DNA of 64,000 nucleotides from Burhinus oedicnemus (lineage: Eukaryota; Chordata; Aves; Charadriiformes; Burhinidae), in NCBI GenBank assembly GCA_008921705.1, contig VFFE01007022.1:433738-497737 (forward strand). Reading direction: 5' to 3'. The position numbers were made by a program, and so were the translations under genes. Each line of letters begins with the position of its first letter. Within the stretch, counting starts at the first letter, position 1. Positions 1 to 11,408 of this stretch are shown here, in pieces. Below the pieces are notes generated by a model. It was given only the letters and a program-made list of their open reading frames with translations, did no database searches and was not told where the DNA came from.

Positions 1-218
1 AACGTTTGCTATCTCGTGAGATATCAAGCATGGAAAAACTGCACCACCCAAATATTATCAGACTGTATGAAGTGGTGGAGACACTCTCAAAACTGCACCT
101 GGTGATGGAGTATGCAGGAGGTGGGGAGCTCTTCACTAAAATCAGTATGGAAGGGAAGCTACTAGAAACAGAGTGTAAAATAATCTTCTCCCAGATTGTA
201 TCTGCAGTGAAGCACATG
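1..218 (+). CDS. NIM1K: NIM1K penultimate coding exon (left end cut by window)
   Basis: The frame opens at base 3 (Arg-Leu-Leu-Ser-Arg-Glu), after two bases of a split codon, and runs to the donor ATG|GTAAGT at 218/219. It encodes the alpha-C helix region through to the start of the catalytic loop. Apparent coding beyond 218 is intron read-through. Confidence 0.96.
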
Positions 219-3026
219 GTAAGTTGCTCTTCCACAGGCCTGTTGCCCCTCACTACTCTAGCAGATTTTGTGGATGCATCTTTTGGTTTTCAACTAGCAG
301 GTTTAGTGTTACCAAGATTTCAGGCCCACACTTCTGAAGAGCAAAACAGCTCAAGAAGGTATCCGAGACAGCTTCCACATCCACCTCGAGTTACAGCCTG
401 TTGACAGCTTTTGGGAGGAGACTGAACTGGGAACACCTGGTGGGTGGAACCATCCCTTTAGCAACAGCCTTCTGTCTGCTTTAAGTCGCTGAAGGCACCA
501 GCTAACAAAGCTTCATTTCTTCCCTCCAGCTATTTCAAAACATAGGATCAGTCACTCGTGCGCTAGAACAAAGTGTTCCAGAGAAGAGGCTTGTTCGGTG
601 TTGCAAACACCCAGCTTGCTTATTAATGAACGTGGGAGACTGGGCACTTATCATGGTTAATTCCTGGTCCTCCCTTTGGCACAAATCTGTGAAGTTAACA
701 CCCAGCAAGTCACTTCCCCTTTGCCTAGTCTTCAGTATTGCAACTGGATTTAGGATGATGCCATTTGTGTAGAGCCCAAAGCATCTTACAAAGGCAGAAA
801 AGGAGCAATTAACTACTTCAGTACCGTGTCCTCTGAACCTTGCACAGTAACTACAGCTACTTCAAACAGCATAAAAACACGGGAAGACTGTTCTGCACAT
901 TTGAGAAGAAAAAGTAGTATTTGTTAAAGTTGGCTCAGGGTGCCCTCCGGTGGCTCATATTCTCCTACCATGTAATAGCCTCAGATGAAGTCAAAAGCAA
1001 GGATATTCCCAGGTTAGACATCTAGAACCTGCATTACAAACTGCTTGTGCCATATATAAACAGTATGCATTTTTATATATTTTGACAAAATTATCATATG
1101 CCCTGTAAGTGATGGATTAGCTTCAACACCTTTTCCATAGGACAAGTACTCAGCAGCTACTGGAACTTACTCTATGTTTCAAGATTGCATCTGTTTCTTA
1201 GCATTAAACCTAGACTACCAAGCTGGCCAGCCTCTTCACTTGCACACACAAACTTCTGCAAAACATTTTACTTTTGCTAAGCCATCAAATCGAGGCTACT
1301 TAAATCACATCTCACTGCTGCCAGTCCACACAAGGACAGAAGATCCCTGCCTGTTATCAATGACAGTTTAAAAATCTTAGGATGCTGAAGGGTTTCCTTA
1401 TTGCCTTCAGATACATGCACCTTGTTACTTCGAAGGGTAGGGCAGAGAGTGCTCAAATACATCTGTTCCTCCTAGTCATTTCAAAGATGAAGCTAAACCC
1501 TTACCTAATGAGGACAGGTATATCACCACTAAGCAGAACAAACTCAGTTTCAGTCCTTGGCTACTACTTGCTATTTCCAAGGGAAGAAAATAGAAGTTAC
1601 AGTGTATGTATTTATTTTAGATTTCTGAAACTAGAGGACACCACTGAACTTGATTGTCTTGCAACAACATGAAATACCACAAGTCTGTGGTCCTTTTCTC
1701 CTGCCACCAGCAGTTCCTCACAGGACATTACATCACACAACAGAATTGTAGTACTTCATCTGTGATTATGTTCACTTGGTGAACCAAACGCTTTCATGTT
1801 GTAAGTCCACAAGCTTACAATATATACAAAAATGGAATTAGTTAAAAATAAACTATTTTTTGTTACTTACATCATTACAGAAATGTAGTCATTGCAAAAG
1901 CAAGTGTTCTGAACTCTGAAAAAATACAGATTTTGCACATGAAGATATCTGCTCTTGTACGATTAGCAATGATGCCATCACAAATCTGTTTCATGGAAAC
2001 AGTTTATATTAGTTAACACGAAACTGCTATTCTTAAAAAAAAACAGCATCCTTCTTCCCATCTTCTCCACTTACTCTATTGTTTTTGTACCAGCAGAGAA
2101 TTGAGTTAAGTTTGTTTAAATACTTCCAACTTTTCAGTTTCATTGCAATGCTTATTTCTGACTTGGTCCAAAATAACTCCCTTTCTCCTGTATGGTAATT
2201 AATCAGCGGTAACAGCTAGTCACTCAAGAACTTTCCTGTGAACAAACTAATACCAAATTTTCTTCTTGTTCTACAGCATGAGCATAATATCATTCACCGG
2301 GACTTGAAAGCAGAAAACGTCTTCTACACCAGTAACACCTGTGTTAAGGTGGGAGACTTTGGATTCAGCACAATAAGCAAAAGGGATGAAACTTTAAATA
2401 CTTTCTGTGGCTCTCCTCCTTATGCTGCCCCCGAACTCTTCCGAGATGAAAACTATGTTGGCATTTATGTAGACATCTGGGCACTGGGAATCCTGTTATA
2501 CTTTATGACGACAGGTATCATGCCATTTCGGGCAGATACAGTGGCCAAACTGAAAAAGTGCATTCTTGAAGGGACATACAGTTTGCCTCCCTGCCTCTCA
2601 GAAGCTTGCCAGAAACTGATTAAAGGAGTCCTTCAGCCAATACCAACCGAACGATACTCTGTCAAACTTATTATGAACAGTGAATGGATGCAAGGAATAC
2701 AGTACCCAAAACCTTTACAGCCATTTAAACTGGATCCAAAGTACCTATCAGACACCACTACACTCAAAGAGGAAGAAATCGAAGTGAAAAATATTCTGGA
2801 AGATCTGGGAATCACTGAAGAACATATTCAAAATAATCGGGGAAGAGACGCGCGCAGCTCAGTAACGGGGGTCTACAGAATTGTTTTGCACAAAGTACAG
2901 AAGAAAAGGGCACTTGAATGTGTTCCTATCATGTCCCATCCAGACCCCAAAGAACAAGACTTGAGGAGAGGAACTGGTTCCTACAGCGGGATGAAGCACA
3001 CATCCAAACTGTGTTCTATTTTATAA
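1..3026 (+). CDS. NIM1K: NIM1K, serine/threonine kinase NIM1 (5'-partial)
   Basis: The last 321 residues of an AMPK-related protein kinase, encoded by 1-218 joined to 2277-3026 (stop TAA 3024-3026). The start codon and the N-lobe with the glycine loop and VAIK lysine lie before the window. Visible kinase motifs, in order: the hinge region around [12 protein letters not shown], catalytic loop [11 protein letters not shown] (GDFGFS), and an activation loop ending in [14 protein letters not shown]. The Thr of that loop is the conserved LKB1 phosphorylation position in AMPK-related kinases, including NIM1. The C-terminal tail runs to HTSKLCSIL, as in mammalian NIM1. The junction is GT..AG and phase 0 (HM then HEHN). 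Length and sequence agree closely with the C-terminal three quarters of the 436-aa human protein. The gene is convergent with HMGCS1. Confidence 0.97.
219..2276 (+). other. NIM1K: NIM1K intron
   Basis: A 2,058-bp intron with donor GTAAGT and acceptor TTGTTCTACAG. It is AT-rich unique sequence. I see no repeat, conserved ORF or RNA gene in it; the short ORFs at 1174-1672 have no recognisable content. Confidence 0.9.
2277..3026 (+). CDS. NIM1K: NIM1K last coding exon
   Basis: Starts at the acceptor CTACAG|CAT in phase 0 and ends at TAA 3024-3026. It encodes the catalytic loop, DFG, T-loop, the C-lobe and the NIM1-specific tail (249 residues). The ATG at 2238 lies upstream of the acceptor in the intron and is not the start. 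Confidence 0.97.
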   Translation, partial: HEHNIIHRDLKAENVFYTSNTCVKVGDFGFSTISKRDETLNTFCGSPPYAAPELFRDENYVGIYVDIWALGILLYFMTTGIMPFRADTVAKLKKCILEGTYSLPPCLSEACQKLIKGVLQPIPTERYSVKLIMNSEWMQGIQYPKPLQPFKLDPKYLSDTTTLKEEEIEVKNILEDLGITEEHIQNNRGRDARSSVTGVYRIVLHKVQKKRALECVPIMSHPDPKEQDLRRGTGSYSGMKHTSKLCSIL

Positions 3027-3116
3027 GTTGCACTGCAGGCTTTATGCTTGGCACATTTAACAAAGGGTTTTATTCGCTTTTCACAAATTCTGGTGTTACG
3101 TTTTTTGTAATTTCTG

Positions 3117-3122
3117 AATAAA
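3117..3122 (+). terminator. Candidate NIM1K polyadenylation signal
   Basis: AATAAA about 90 bp after the stop. A second AATAAA is at 3697-3702 and a third at 4702-4707, so a longer 3' UTR is possible. The sequence alone does not decide between them. Confidence 0.5.
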
Positions 3123-3139
3123 CCAAAAATGCCTCATCT

Positions 3140-4680
3140 CCTTTGCATTTCTCAACTCACAGTGAAGCGCTCAAATACAGAGCTCTCATGCATTTGTTCA
3201 TCCCTTGCTCCAGAGACATGGTATAGCCAGTACAAGAACCTCAAGTAAGTGAAGCAGGTACGGGATCATTAGTGGAGGTGACCTTTTAGTAAAGATCAAA
3301 TAGTATTGCATTTAAGACACTTGGGAGATTCTCAGTTGTACCTCAGCTTGACGCAACTTTACCACTACAAACCAGGACAGTTTTTGCAGAGAACTAAATT
3401 TAAGCAGAAACAAGACCATAATCTAAACAACTGCAAATTCTCCTTTAAAACTTCTTCAGCAAATTAAACGATAAAAAATATAAAAATGTATTTAACAAAA
3501 CAGCAATGCTGTTTTTGACCACAGTTCCTAATTTGTCACAACTCAGGCAAATTACGATATGCTGCTTTAACCCTGCATGTGTGGTTGCAATTCCCAGTGC
3601 ATAGCTGGTTGGGCTACCATCTACTAACCCTCACACACCTTCCATCACTTGCACGATTCCAACAGTCTATAACTGCTTGGACTTGAGGTGCACTCCAATA
3701 AAGAAAGATTTAAGTGTACTACAAAACTTGTGTAGTTTTAAATTCTTGCTTTAGCACAAGGTACCAGGAAGCTAAATGCAACCACTAACAAAATCCACTT
3801 ATATAGTGAGCATTACAGGCTTATACTAACTCCTGCCGTACTACTTTGACAACAAAGGCTGGCACAAAGCCGATTTTGACTTTTGACCAGTGCAAGTTAA
3901 AAGTTGGATAGACTGACAACTCCAATTGTTCTGAGCATCACCAAGATGTAGATACTCAGATTTTCAGCTTTAATCGCTTATTTTATACTTTAATCTTCAA
4001 CACCATCAGCTCCAATGCAAATGGTGGAAAAGTGCAGTAGCTGTCCTCCTCTGAACAGGCATAGCTGACATGCCTAAGCTAAGAGTTGAGCCTGTATGAT
4101 TTTACTTAAGGCAAGTGAACTAATACAAGGTTTAGAGAGGTACAGCTGGTGCTTTCAAATTTAAGGGCAGGATGCCTTACCTATCATGGGAACTGATGAG
4201 ATCATCGGTTGACTTTAAAAGGAGTAATTAATGTAAATGAACAAGAGAATGACTCTGAAAAGCCACTCATGGGAAACTGGACTCAGTGAGGCTCAGGCAA
4301 GTACAAAGGAAGAACCAATCCTCCTTCACAGTTTTTTCTGAAGGGGATAAAACATACCATCTTTCATAAGACAGTAATAAAGATGAATTGTATTTCATAA
4401 GCTAGCAATGAATTGCTCCACTATAAACAGTTTCCATATGAAAGCACTTAAGTTATCTTGAAACACATCCCTGAAATAATGGTTTTGCACCAGCCTAAGC
4501 AACCCTTCCTTTCCACTTTTGTAATGGAATATTAGGAAGAAAGATCCAGAAGGTCCACACAGCACGTGAACCCACAACTTCAGGTTTTCACAAGGCCAGT
4601 TTCCTCATTCTTTCCTGTCAAAGAAAAAAAAAAAATGCATCCTGAAAACCCAACAAGTCAGCACTACTCCAACAAGTTTC
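3140..4680. other. Intergenic or 3' UTR between convergent NIM1K and HMGCS1
   Basis: About 1.5 kb of AT-rich unique sequence between the first NIM1K polyA signal and the HMGCS1 polyA signal. No gene or repeat seen. It may be alternative NIM1K 3' UTR. Confidence 0.6.
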
Positions 4681-6323
4681 AAATATCTCAAACTTTATTT
4701 TAATAAAGGATCAACCTCACAGACCGTGAGGTCCCTGTGGTTAACTTTGTGCCAGTAGCTCACTTCTTGGCTTGTCCACTGCCAGCAATGGACTTTGTTC
4801 CATGGCAATTTGTTTTTCTGGCGCCAAGGTAAGTTTCACAAGGGCAACCTAAACGAAAATACTTGCAAACGCTATCGTCATGCATCATTGCTCCATCATT
4901 TTCAGCAGAACAAACAGATTAGTATTCATCAATTTATAATAAACAACTATTTTACCAAGGCTTGACTGTACAAATACAGCAAGTTATCAAATCCTCGTGA
5001 GTGACAGATAATACAAACACTTCATTACACACACAAAAAATTTGCAATTTAACAGACAAATCATTTTTTGCTACTTTATATTAGATAATGTAGCTTTGTA
5101 GAATAAGCAAAGAAATAAATTCAACAAAAATTCATTCTGTACATTAGCTCAATTTAAATATATATTACAAGCTTACAAGGCTCATGTCATAGTTCATTTC
5201 CAATCTGGGCTTTAAAAAAATCTACCAGAATGGAATCCCCATTAGCACTGTATATCTACCACTTGCAAAATGGATAGCTTTTAGCTTGTATGTTGGGGGA
5301 GGGGGAAAGGAATAAAAGACCCCACTCCTACAATATTACCAATAGCAAGAAGGACTTCAAAGTACAAAGCCAAATTGAAAGTTAGAAATAGTCTGTCAGA
5401 AATGTATTTTATAAAGAATAGCGAGGGGCCAGAGCTCCAGACAAAGTGATCTTCCTCCCTTCCCTTATTTGCCAATTAAAACAGCTCCATAGGATCTAGA
5501 AGTTTCATTTGAAAATTCTGCTGCCTTAGATACTTCTACCAAGCAATCCTGAAACATACCAAATCAATGAACCCATTTCCTTAGCAGAAAAAAATGTTAC
5601 TACCTCCCTTCTTTTTCCTCTTCCCTCCCCAGCTGTGGTGATTTATAATGCAGGTATGAAACACGTAATATGGACGTTAGGAGGAATTGCGTACTAAGTA
5701 ACACAGTGGGCCACAGAGTTTCTTGGAAGAAAACCACCTGTCAGTCTCGCCATTCTTGATCCAGTCATTCTGACAGGGAAGAGAGATTCTATTCTGGCAA
5801 TGAATGTTACTAGGCTGGGAGAAGAAAGGGAAGGTGATAAAAGGGAAAGAGAAGAAGTGCAGTATTCAGAAGATTGACTGCTTACTGTCAAGGCACTGAG
5901 AACCCTAACATTAAAAGCTTGGGAGTATTCTGCCACACGCTTGAGTACAAGTAGAAGTTAACAGTGTAGGTTTCAAGTCATTTTACATGGAAAGAGCAAG
6001 CAGAAGATTCTTTTTTTCTATGTACAAAGACCTTGTAACAGACTGCAGCTACTACTCAGCAATTAAAAAAATTCAGACATGTTAAAGAACCCACACAGCT
6101 CCTGGCAAGTCCCTCCATCTCCAGTATATTCATGATTTTAGTGTTCTGAAAATATTTTATCAGCACACCATGTTATGACAAATCTTTTCAAGGAGCTTAA
6201 ACAGTTTTTCCATGCTCCAATGAAGCACTACTGCACACTGAAACTTGAGCGCTACTGCAATCCTTTTTCTCTCTCTCACCCTACCCTCAGACCTTTTTTC
6301 ATTCCCCACCTCACAGAGGTATC
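4680..6323 (-). other. HMGCS1: HMGCS1 3' UTR (probable)
   Basis: The 1.6 kb between the HMGCS1 stop and the first good minus-strand AATAAA (complement at 4694-4699). The length suits a vertebrate HMGCS1 mRNA. The stretch at 4760-4850 is open in two minus frames and has splice-like motifs on both strands, but I recognise no protein in it. Confidence 0.6.
4694..4699 (-). terminator. Probable HMGCS1 polyadenylation signal
   Basis: TTTATT on the plus strand, so AATAAA on the HMGCS1 strand. A plus-strand AATAAA follows at 4702-4707, so the two signals are nearly back to back. Confidence 0.55.
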
Positions 6324-6416
6324 TTAATGCTCCCCATTGGAAATGGCAACAGTAACGCCTTCAGATTCTGTTGTTGCAGGGATTCTTGGCACTTTCTTAG
6401 CAGGGCTTGGGATGTG
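6324..6416 (-). CDS. HMGCS1: HMGCS1 last coding exon
   Basis: Thirty residues from [16 protein letters not shown] to SNGEH, then TAA (6324-6326). Acceptor TCTTAG|CAC. Confidence 0.97.
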   Translation of the reverse strand, partial: HIPSPAKKVPRIPATTESEGVTVAISNGEH

Positions 6417-9400
6417 CTAAGAAGAAGGGAAAAAAAACATTAAATACAGTTTTCTAGTTCACAGGCATTCATACTTCATGGCTAGTCCAACTCTCAAACA
6501 ACATTCATGCTACACTGGACAGCTTGGTCTTAAGTCAATCAAACCGGTCATGCTTCATGCAAACTGATTATGTGAAAAGAGCCAGTTTGTTCTTGTTTCA
6601 TTCTTATGCAGCTTCATTCTTGTCATGATGAAATGTACTTTTTAAAATCCCATGTTCAATTTTTTACTTTTGGCTTGTATGTTACATATGTTAACAAAGT
6701 ATTGAATGTAACTTGTTAAACCACTTCCTCTTTTAACATACAGGCACATGCTAAGACAAGCACATAAACCGTTCCACCATTTATATCAAACTTTAAAAGA
6801 GTGCTGAGTGTTCACCTCATGAACAACGCCTGGGTGGACAACTTCAACTCCTGCCTCCAGAGGTCCATCACCCATGAGCGGGCGTCGTGCATAAGTTCTC
6901 CTGTGTTTTTCATCCACACGCACAAGGTACCATGTTCCCTCGAAGAGATCTTCAACTGAACACTGTGGAATATAGTTGGCTGTAAAGAAGCCAGTGACAC
7001 ACTGTTAGTTGGTTCCAGGCAACTGTTTTACACAACACAGGCCTCTGCAGTTTGGACGCAGTAAGCCAGAAATAACAAATCTGCATTTTTGTTTCAGCCA
7101 CATTGGACCAATGAAGACAAGCTCTTCAGAAGTAGAAAGGGCTGGACATTTCCTTCATTCTACACCCTAATCATTTAAAGTCAGGTGAATTAAGTGATGA
7201 GCACTCTGCTTTAAGACTAGGAATGATTTATATTTATGAAGATCTTACCCAAATGATGTGTTTCCTGTCTAATCTTCATGTTTTCAGCAAAGACATCGGG
7301 TGCAATGCATTTTCTCGAGTCAAGTCTTGTTTTGAGATCGGAAAGGCTGGCAGTTATTTTGTCCAGTGCAGAACCTAAAATATAAAACCACCATGTAAGG
7401 TAGCACCAGTGCTGAGAACTGCACACTAGCACGTTCACATTTCAAGCCAATTCAAAATATTCTGCATTACAGAAGCTAGACTTCTAGTCATTTTAAAAAT
7501 ATTCCCAGTTACTCAATCAAAATGTTAAGAGAGTTTGAAGAATATTATTTATTTGCTCAAGGAGACTCTTAAACATTCCCTGGAGCTGGAACATCTTCAG
7601 TTTAGCATTACTGTCATTAGGCATTGCCCTGCAAGATTACTTATGCCGACAGGTAGCGTAACAAGGCACTTAGAGGCACGCTGTGCAAGGGAGTTAATTC
7701 ACGTCTCTTCCTTTCACTCACCAGGAGTGGCATCCTGTGTAACTCTGATGGAATACAGCGTAGCAGCAAAACCAGAGCCATATGAGAACACACTGATTCT
7801 CTGTCCTGCAAGCTGCTCTGGGGAGTACCTGCAAAGCAAGCACCAGTTGTTTAGTGAAAATTAAGCCAAGGTGCCAATTTTAAACAAGTAGAAAGTGCAG
7901 CTAACTTAGAAAAAGCAGCCAGCAAATTATACTGACTACATTACAAATTCAGCATGCTATGTGCATAAATGATGACTTAAAAAACACAATTTCAAACATT
8001 GCTGTTACGAGTTCCAAAGCTGCCTAAGCAAAACAGCAAAGAAATGCCTAGAATATGATTATCTAGAAGGCAGACAGTTTTTATTCTTAAGTGACCTAAA
8101 GCCTAAAATGAACAGCCACATCTTGGAAGACAAAGTCAAAGTAAAGAAAAGAGAATCCAAGAGGAATTTTTTAATTTAACTTAACATGGTTTTGTAAACA
8201 GACATCTATCATTGCAAAAAAAAAAAATATTGTTAAGTAAGACTAATTTAATGTGGATTTGATTACAGTGAAACAGAGAAGGCATTCTGATTCTCTTTTC
8301 CATGGCAGAGGGTTTAGCTTTTGAGGGGTGGTCGTGGGGTGTAGCGAGAAGGTTGAAGCTGGGAAAACACACTACCTTACAAATAAGATCCTACTCTGGA
8401 AGGCAGTGAGCAGCTGCTTCAAATAAGCCTCTGACACAGAAATTTTGAGTCTGCTTGTCACTTGAACTAACTGTGCATGCAGAATAATTTAACTTTAGTC
8501 CTTCTGCTTAAGGCAATCTAGTAGGAAAAGTGTTGCTAGATGGTGCTTTTACAAAAGACCTGAAACAAAAACCTTTTATGACCTTACATATAAAAAGCCA
8601 TGACTTTTTTCCAATTTTATGCTTACTGGGCAAGAAGAGAGGCAAGGCAACCATAGACTGAAGGGGTATACATATTTCCATTTTGATTGGATACGAGTAA
8701 CGAAGCTTTGGTTTTCTGACTGAAGAGCTCTGCGCTAGCTTTCATAAAAGCTTTTTCCACATCTCTGTCAAAATACGTATCTTCAAGTTTTACATCCCTA
8801 TTAAAAAGAAAGTTCAGAAACAGTTACTAAAATAGCAGAAAGTAAAAATGCACCTTTGATGTGTAACAAATTAAGATTTTATGAATAAAGAAGAAAGCAG
8901 CTATTCTCACCTGAAAGCTTCCAGACCACTGAAAACACCGTCTGCTGTTTCTGGGTTCTGATCACTGAGAAAGTCATTCAGCAAGAGTCTAGCCACGGAC
9001 TTCTGTACCAGTTTACAGTAGGGAGAATGAAAGATCATGAATCCAAAGTCATTCAAGGTGAAACGTCTGTCTGTCCCCTCTGCAAGTGGCAGAAATGTCA
9101 TGTTACAACTTATGTTCAGTATTCACTTCAACTATGAAAATAAAATAGAGAGGTGGCAGGATACCAGTCATCATAATACGTCAGCATACAAGAGACACGT
9201 TCATTTAAAACACCTCTGCTACTTCTATTTAAAAATTAGTTTCTTACTGGTCTTTTGCACCAGCTAACAAGGTTCGCCCTTCTAGAAAAAGTTATAAGCT
9301 ATACAGAACCTCTGTACTTCTACACAGCATTTTAACATAATAAATAATCTACTTCATGTAACTAATCTTCATACCTATGTTTCTTGAGTGAAGCAATTAC

Positions 9401-11396
9401 TAAACATATGGGGTAAAAAAACCCCAGTATCATTACATAACATTTAAATATTAACCTCAATATCTTAAGAGCCTGGGTGGAGGGGGGTAATAACAGGCTT
9501 TTAAGCAAGGTATTATACATAACACCAACAAAAGCCTGTAGAGACTACTGCTTACTGAGTATCAGGTACTTAGCTATACCAGAACAGAAATAAGACATTT
9601 CTTATGAGAGAGAACAAACATTTCAGTTGTCTTAGAACACACAAACACAAAGAAAGGGACCCATATCCTAGTCTTTAGATTGGATGCTAAAACTTGAAAA
9701 TACATTGTCTGTGTAGTTACGCATTCCAGCATTTGCCAGATCTTGCAATATCATCAGGTGAGGCTACATACCCTTTTGCCACTGGGCGTGGATTTTGTTG
9801 CGATAGACAGTATAGCAGCGATCTAATGCACTGAGGTAGCACTGTATAGATAGTTTGCCATCAACTACAGGATATTCGGAGACCATATCTGGTTTATAGA
9901 AGTCATATGCATGCTGCATGTGGGTTCCACGCAACCCTGATGGACAGAAATTGACAAAAGTTACTTTATTCAGCTGCTTTGAGTCAATTTGAATGCATCA
10001 CTTAACACGTCAGGAAACAAGCAAGATTTGGCCCCAATCAAGCACTTCAGACCCTTTAACATAATGTTTCACACAGTTCTCAATCGCTTTTTAAGTACAG
10101 TAGGACTGTGCATGACAAACACAAGTAACAAATTATTTTCATCATTTTGCCTTGGAAGTAGAACACTGTGTTATTCAGCTCTAGTCCACTCTGTGAATTT
10201 TATTGAAGAATCTCCACAGAAATGAACAGATAGGAGCATCTCCAGCTGCTCCTTGCTGCCTCCTATAACGGGACTTGGTGAAGTCAGGCCAGAGGAAGAG
10301 CGGACAAAGTACAGTTTCTGACATTAGTGAGAGTTAACCGAGCCCTCCAGCAACGCACAAAAAACAGGGGACAGGCTTCAGAATGGATCTGGTTATCTGG
10401 CCGAACGGTAATTTGTTTTCTTACAGGACTAACCTCTCTCAAAAATTAACGGAGCATTTGGACCAACTAGCATAGCAACAGCACCAGCTCCACCTGTTGG
10501 CCTGGCATTTCCAGTGGCATACACAGCAATGTCTCCAGCAACAACAAGTGCATAGCGTCCTGTGAAAAGCACACACAAGTAACAATGAGAAATAGCCAAG
10601 AATCTAGCACATTTTAGTATCCATCAGTAATTTTTAGACTTTGACTACAGAGGCCATAACCCCAGGTTTAAGGGGTTCTTCAATCCTGACTTTTCCCCCC
10701 ACATTTCAATTTCCTGGCAGCCACTGAAATTTACAGGAAAAGACCAGTGATTATTATCCATGTCATTATTTTTTGCGCTGTCACTGAAGCAGTGGCAAAT
10801 GCTCAGAGCATTTAAGAAAAAGACTTCAGAAGAGAAAAACAGTTTACCCTCTGGGTTTTATGTGGTTAAACATGAACACTGTCATTATAAGGCAGGCTAC
10901 TCAAACCAGAGGATGATGTAACTTTTCAAGAAAACACCCTGAACTTACCATCCCAGGAACTGGACTCAATCCAATTAACAGCATTAAAGAGAGCAGCGGT
11001 GCCTCCATAGCATGCATTGGTGGTGTCAATTCCTTCTACATCTGTATTACCAGATTCTTCAAAAAGCTGCATCAGGACAGTCTTTACAGATTTTGATTTA
11101 TCAATTATCGTCTCCGTTCCAACTTCTAACCTCCCGATACAATCATAGGAAAGGCTGTTCCTCTCCATGAGCTTCTGAACCACAGTCAAGCAGAGAGAAT
11201 TGATATCCTCCCGGTCGGAGCAGAATCCCATCTTTGACTGGCCTAGCCCAATGGTGTATTTCCCAGCATCCACACCATCATACTTCTCCAGCTCTGTCTG
11301 GTCAACATACTGAGAGGGAAAATATATTTCCAGTGCAACAATTCCCACATCTTTGGGCCAACAGGATTCAGCATTCACTGGAAGAGACCCAGGCAT
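6324..11396 (-). CDS. HMGCS1: HMGCS1, cytosolic hydroxymethylglutaryl-CoA synthase
   Basis: Condenses acetyl-CoA with acetoacetyl-CoA to HMG-CoA in the cytosol, the step before HMG-CoA reductase in the mevalonate/sterol pathway. Nine coding exons on the minus strand: 11396-10949, 10559-10434, 9936-9772, 9079-8911, 8797-8627, 7828-7722, 7374-7249, 6979-6816, 6416-6324. They total 1,569 nt (522 aa plus stop), and all junctions are GT..AG with matching phases. The known catalytic residues fall at their family positions: Glu95 in GTETI, Cys129 in TNACYGG, His264 in MIFHSPY. The start is [10 protein letters not shown] with an A at -3, ten bases inside the exon. The protein ends SNGEH. There is no mitochondrial leader, which separates it from HMGCS2. 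Expected to be SREBP-regulated; see the promoter entries. Confidence 0.98.
6816..6979 (-). CDS. HMGCS1: HMGCS1 coding exon 8
   Basis: Encodes [19 protein letters not shown] through the variable linker ending VHE. Acceptor TTTACAG|CC, donor CATGAG|GTGAAC, phase 0. Confidence 0.96.
7249..7374 (-). CDS. HMGCS1: HMGCS1 coding exon 7
   Basis: Encodes [17 protein letters not shown] through QETHHL. Acceptor TTTTAG|GT, donor TTTGG|GTAAGA. Confidence 0.96.
7722..7828 (-). CDS. HMGCS1: HMGCS1 coding exon 6
   Basis: Encodes [19 protein letters not shown] and the following strand, ending DATPG. Acceptor TGCAG|G, donor CCTG|GTGAGT. Confidence 0.96.
8627..8797 (-). CDS. HMGCS1: HMGCS1 coding exon 5
   Basis: Encodes [17 protein letters not shown] through [11 protein letters not shown]. 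Acceptor TAATAG|G, donor GCCCA|GTAAGC. The split codon gives Gln. Confidence 0.96.
8911..9079 (-). CDS. HMGCS1: HMGCS1 coding exon 4 (residues 247-304)
   Basis: Encodes the His264 motif [15 protein letters not shown]. Acceptor TTGCAG|AG, donor TTTCAG|GTGAGA. Confidence 0.96.
9772..9936 (-). CDS. HMGCS1: HMGCS1 coding exon 3 (residues 192-247)
   Basis: Encodes [17 protein letters not shown] through to the HAQWQKE segment. Acceptor CATCAG|GG, donor AAAGG|GTATGT. The split Glu codon joins the next exon. Confidence 0.96.
10434..10559 (-). CDS. HMGCS1: HMGCS1 coding exon 2 (residues 150-192)
   Basis: Encodes [21 protein letters not shown] and the following thiolase-fold strands. Acceptor CACAG|GA, donor GAGAG|GTTAGT. 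Confidence 0.96.
10949..11396 (-). CDS. HMGCS1: HMGCS1 coding exon 1 (residues 1-149)
   Basis: Carries the start codon (11394-11396), Glu95 and the nucleophile Cys129. Its acceptor is TTAAAG| at 11407-11408, leaving a 10-base leader (11397-11406) before the ATG. The donor GATG|GTAAGT leaves phase 1. Confidence 0.97.
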
Positions 11397-11408
11397 CGTG
11401 GTAGATCT

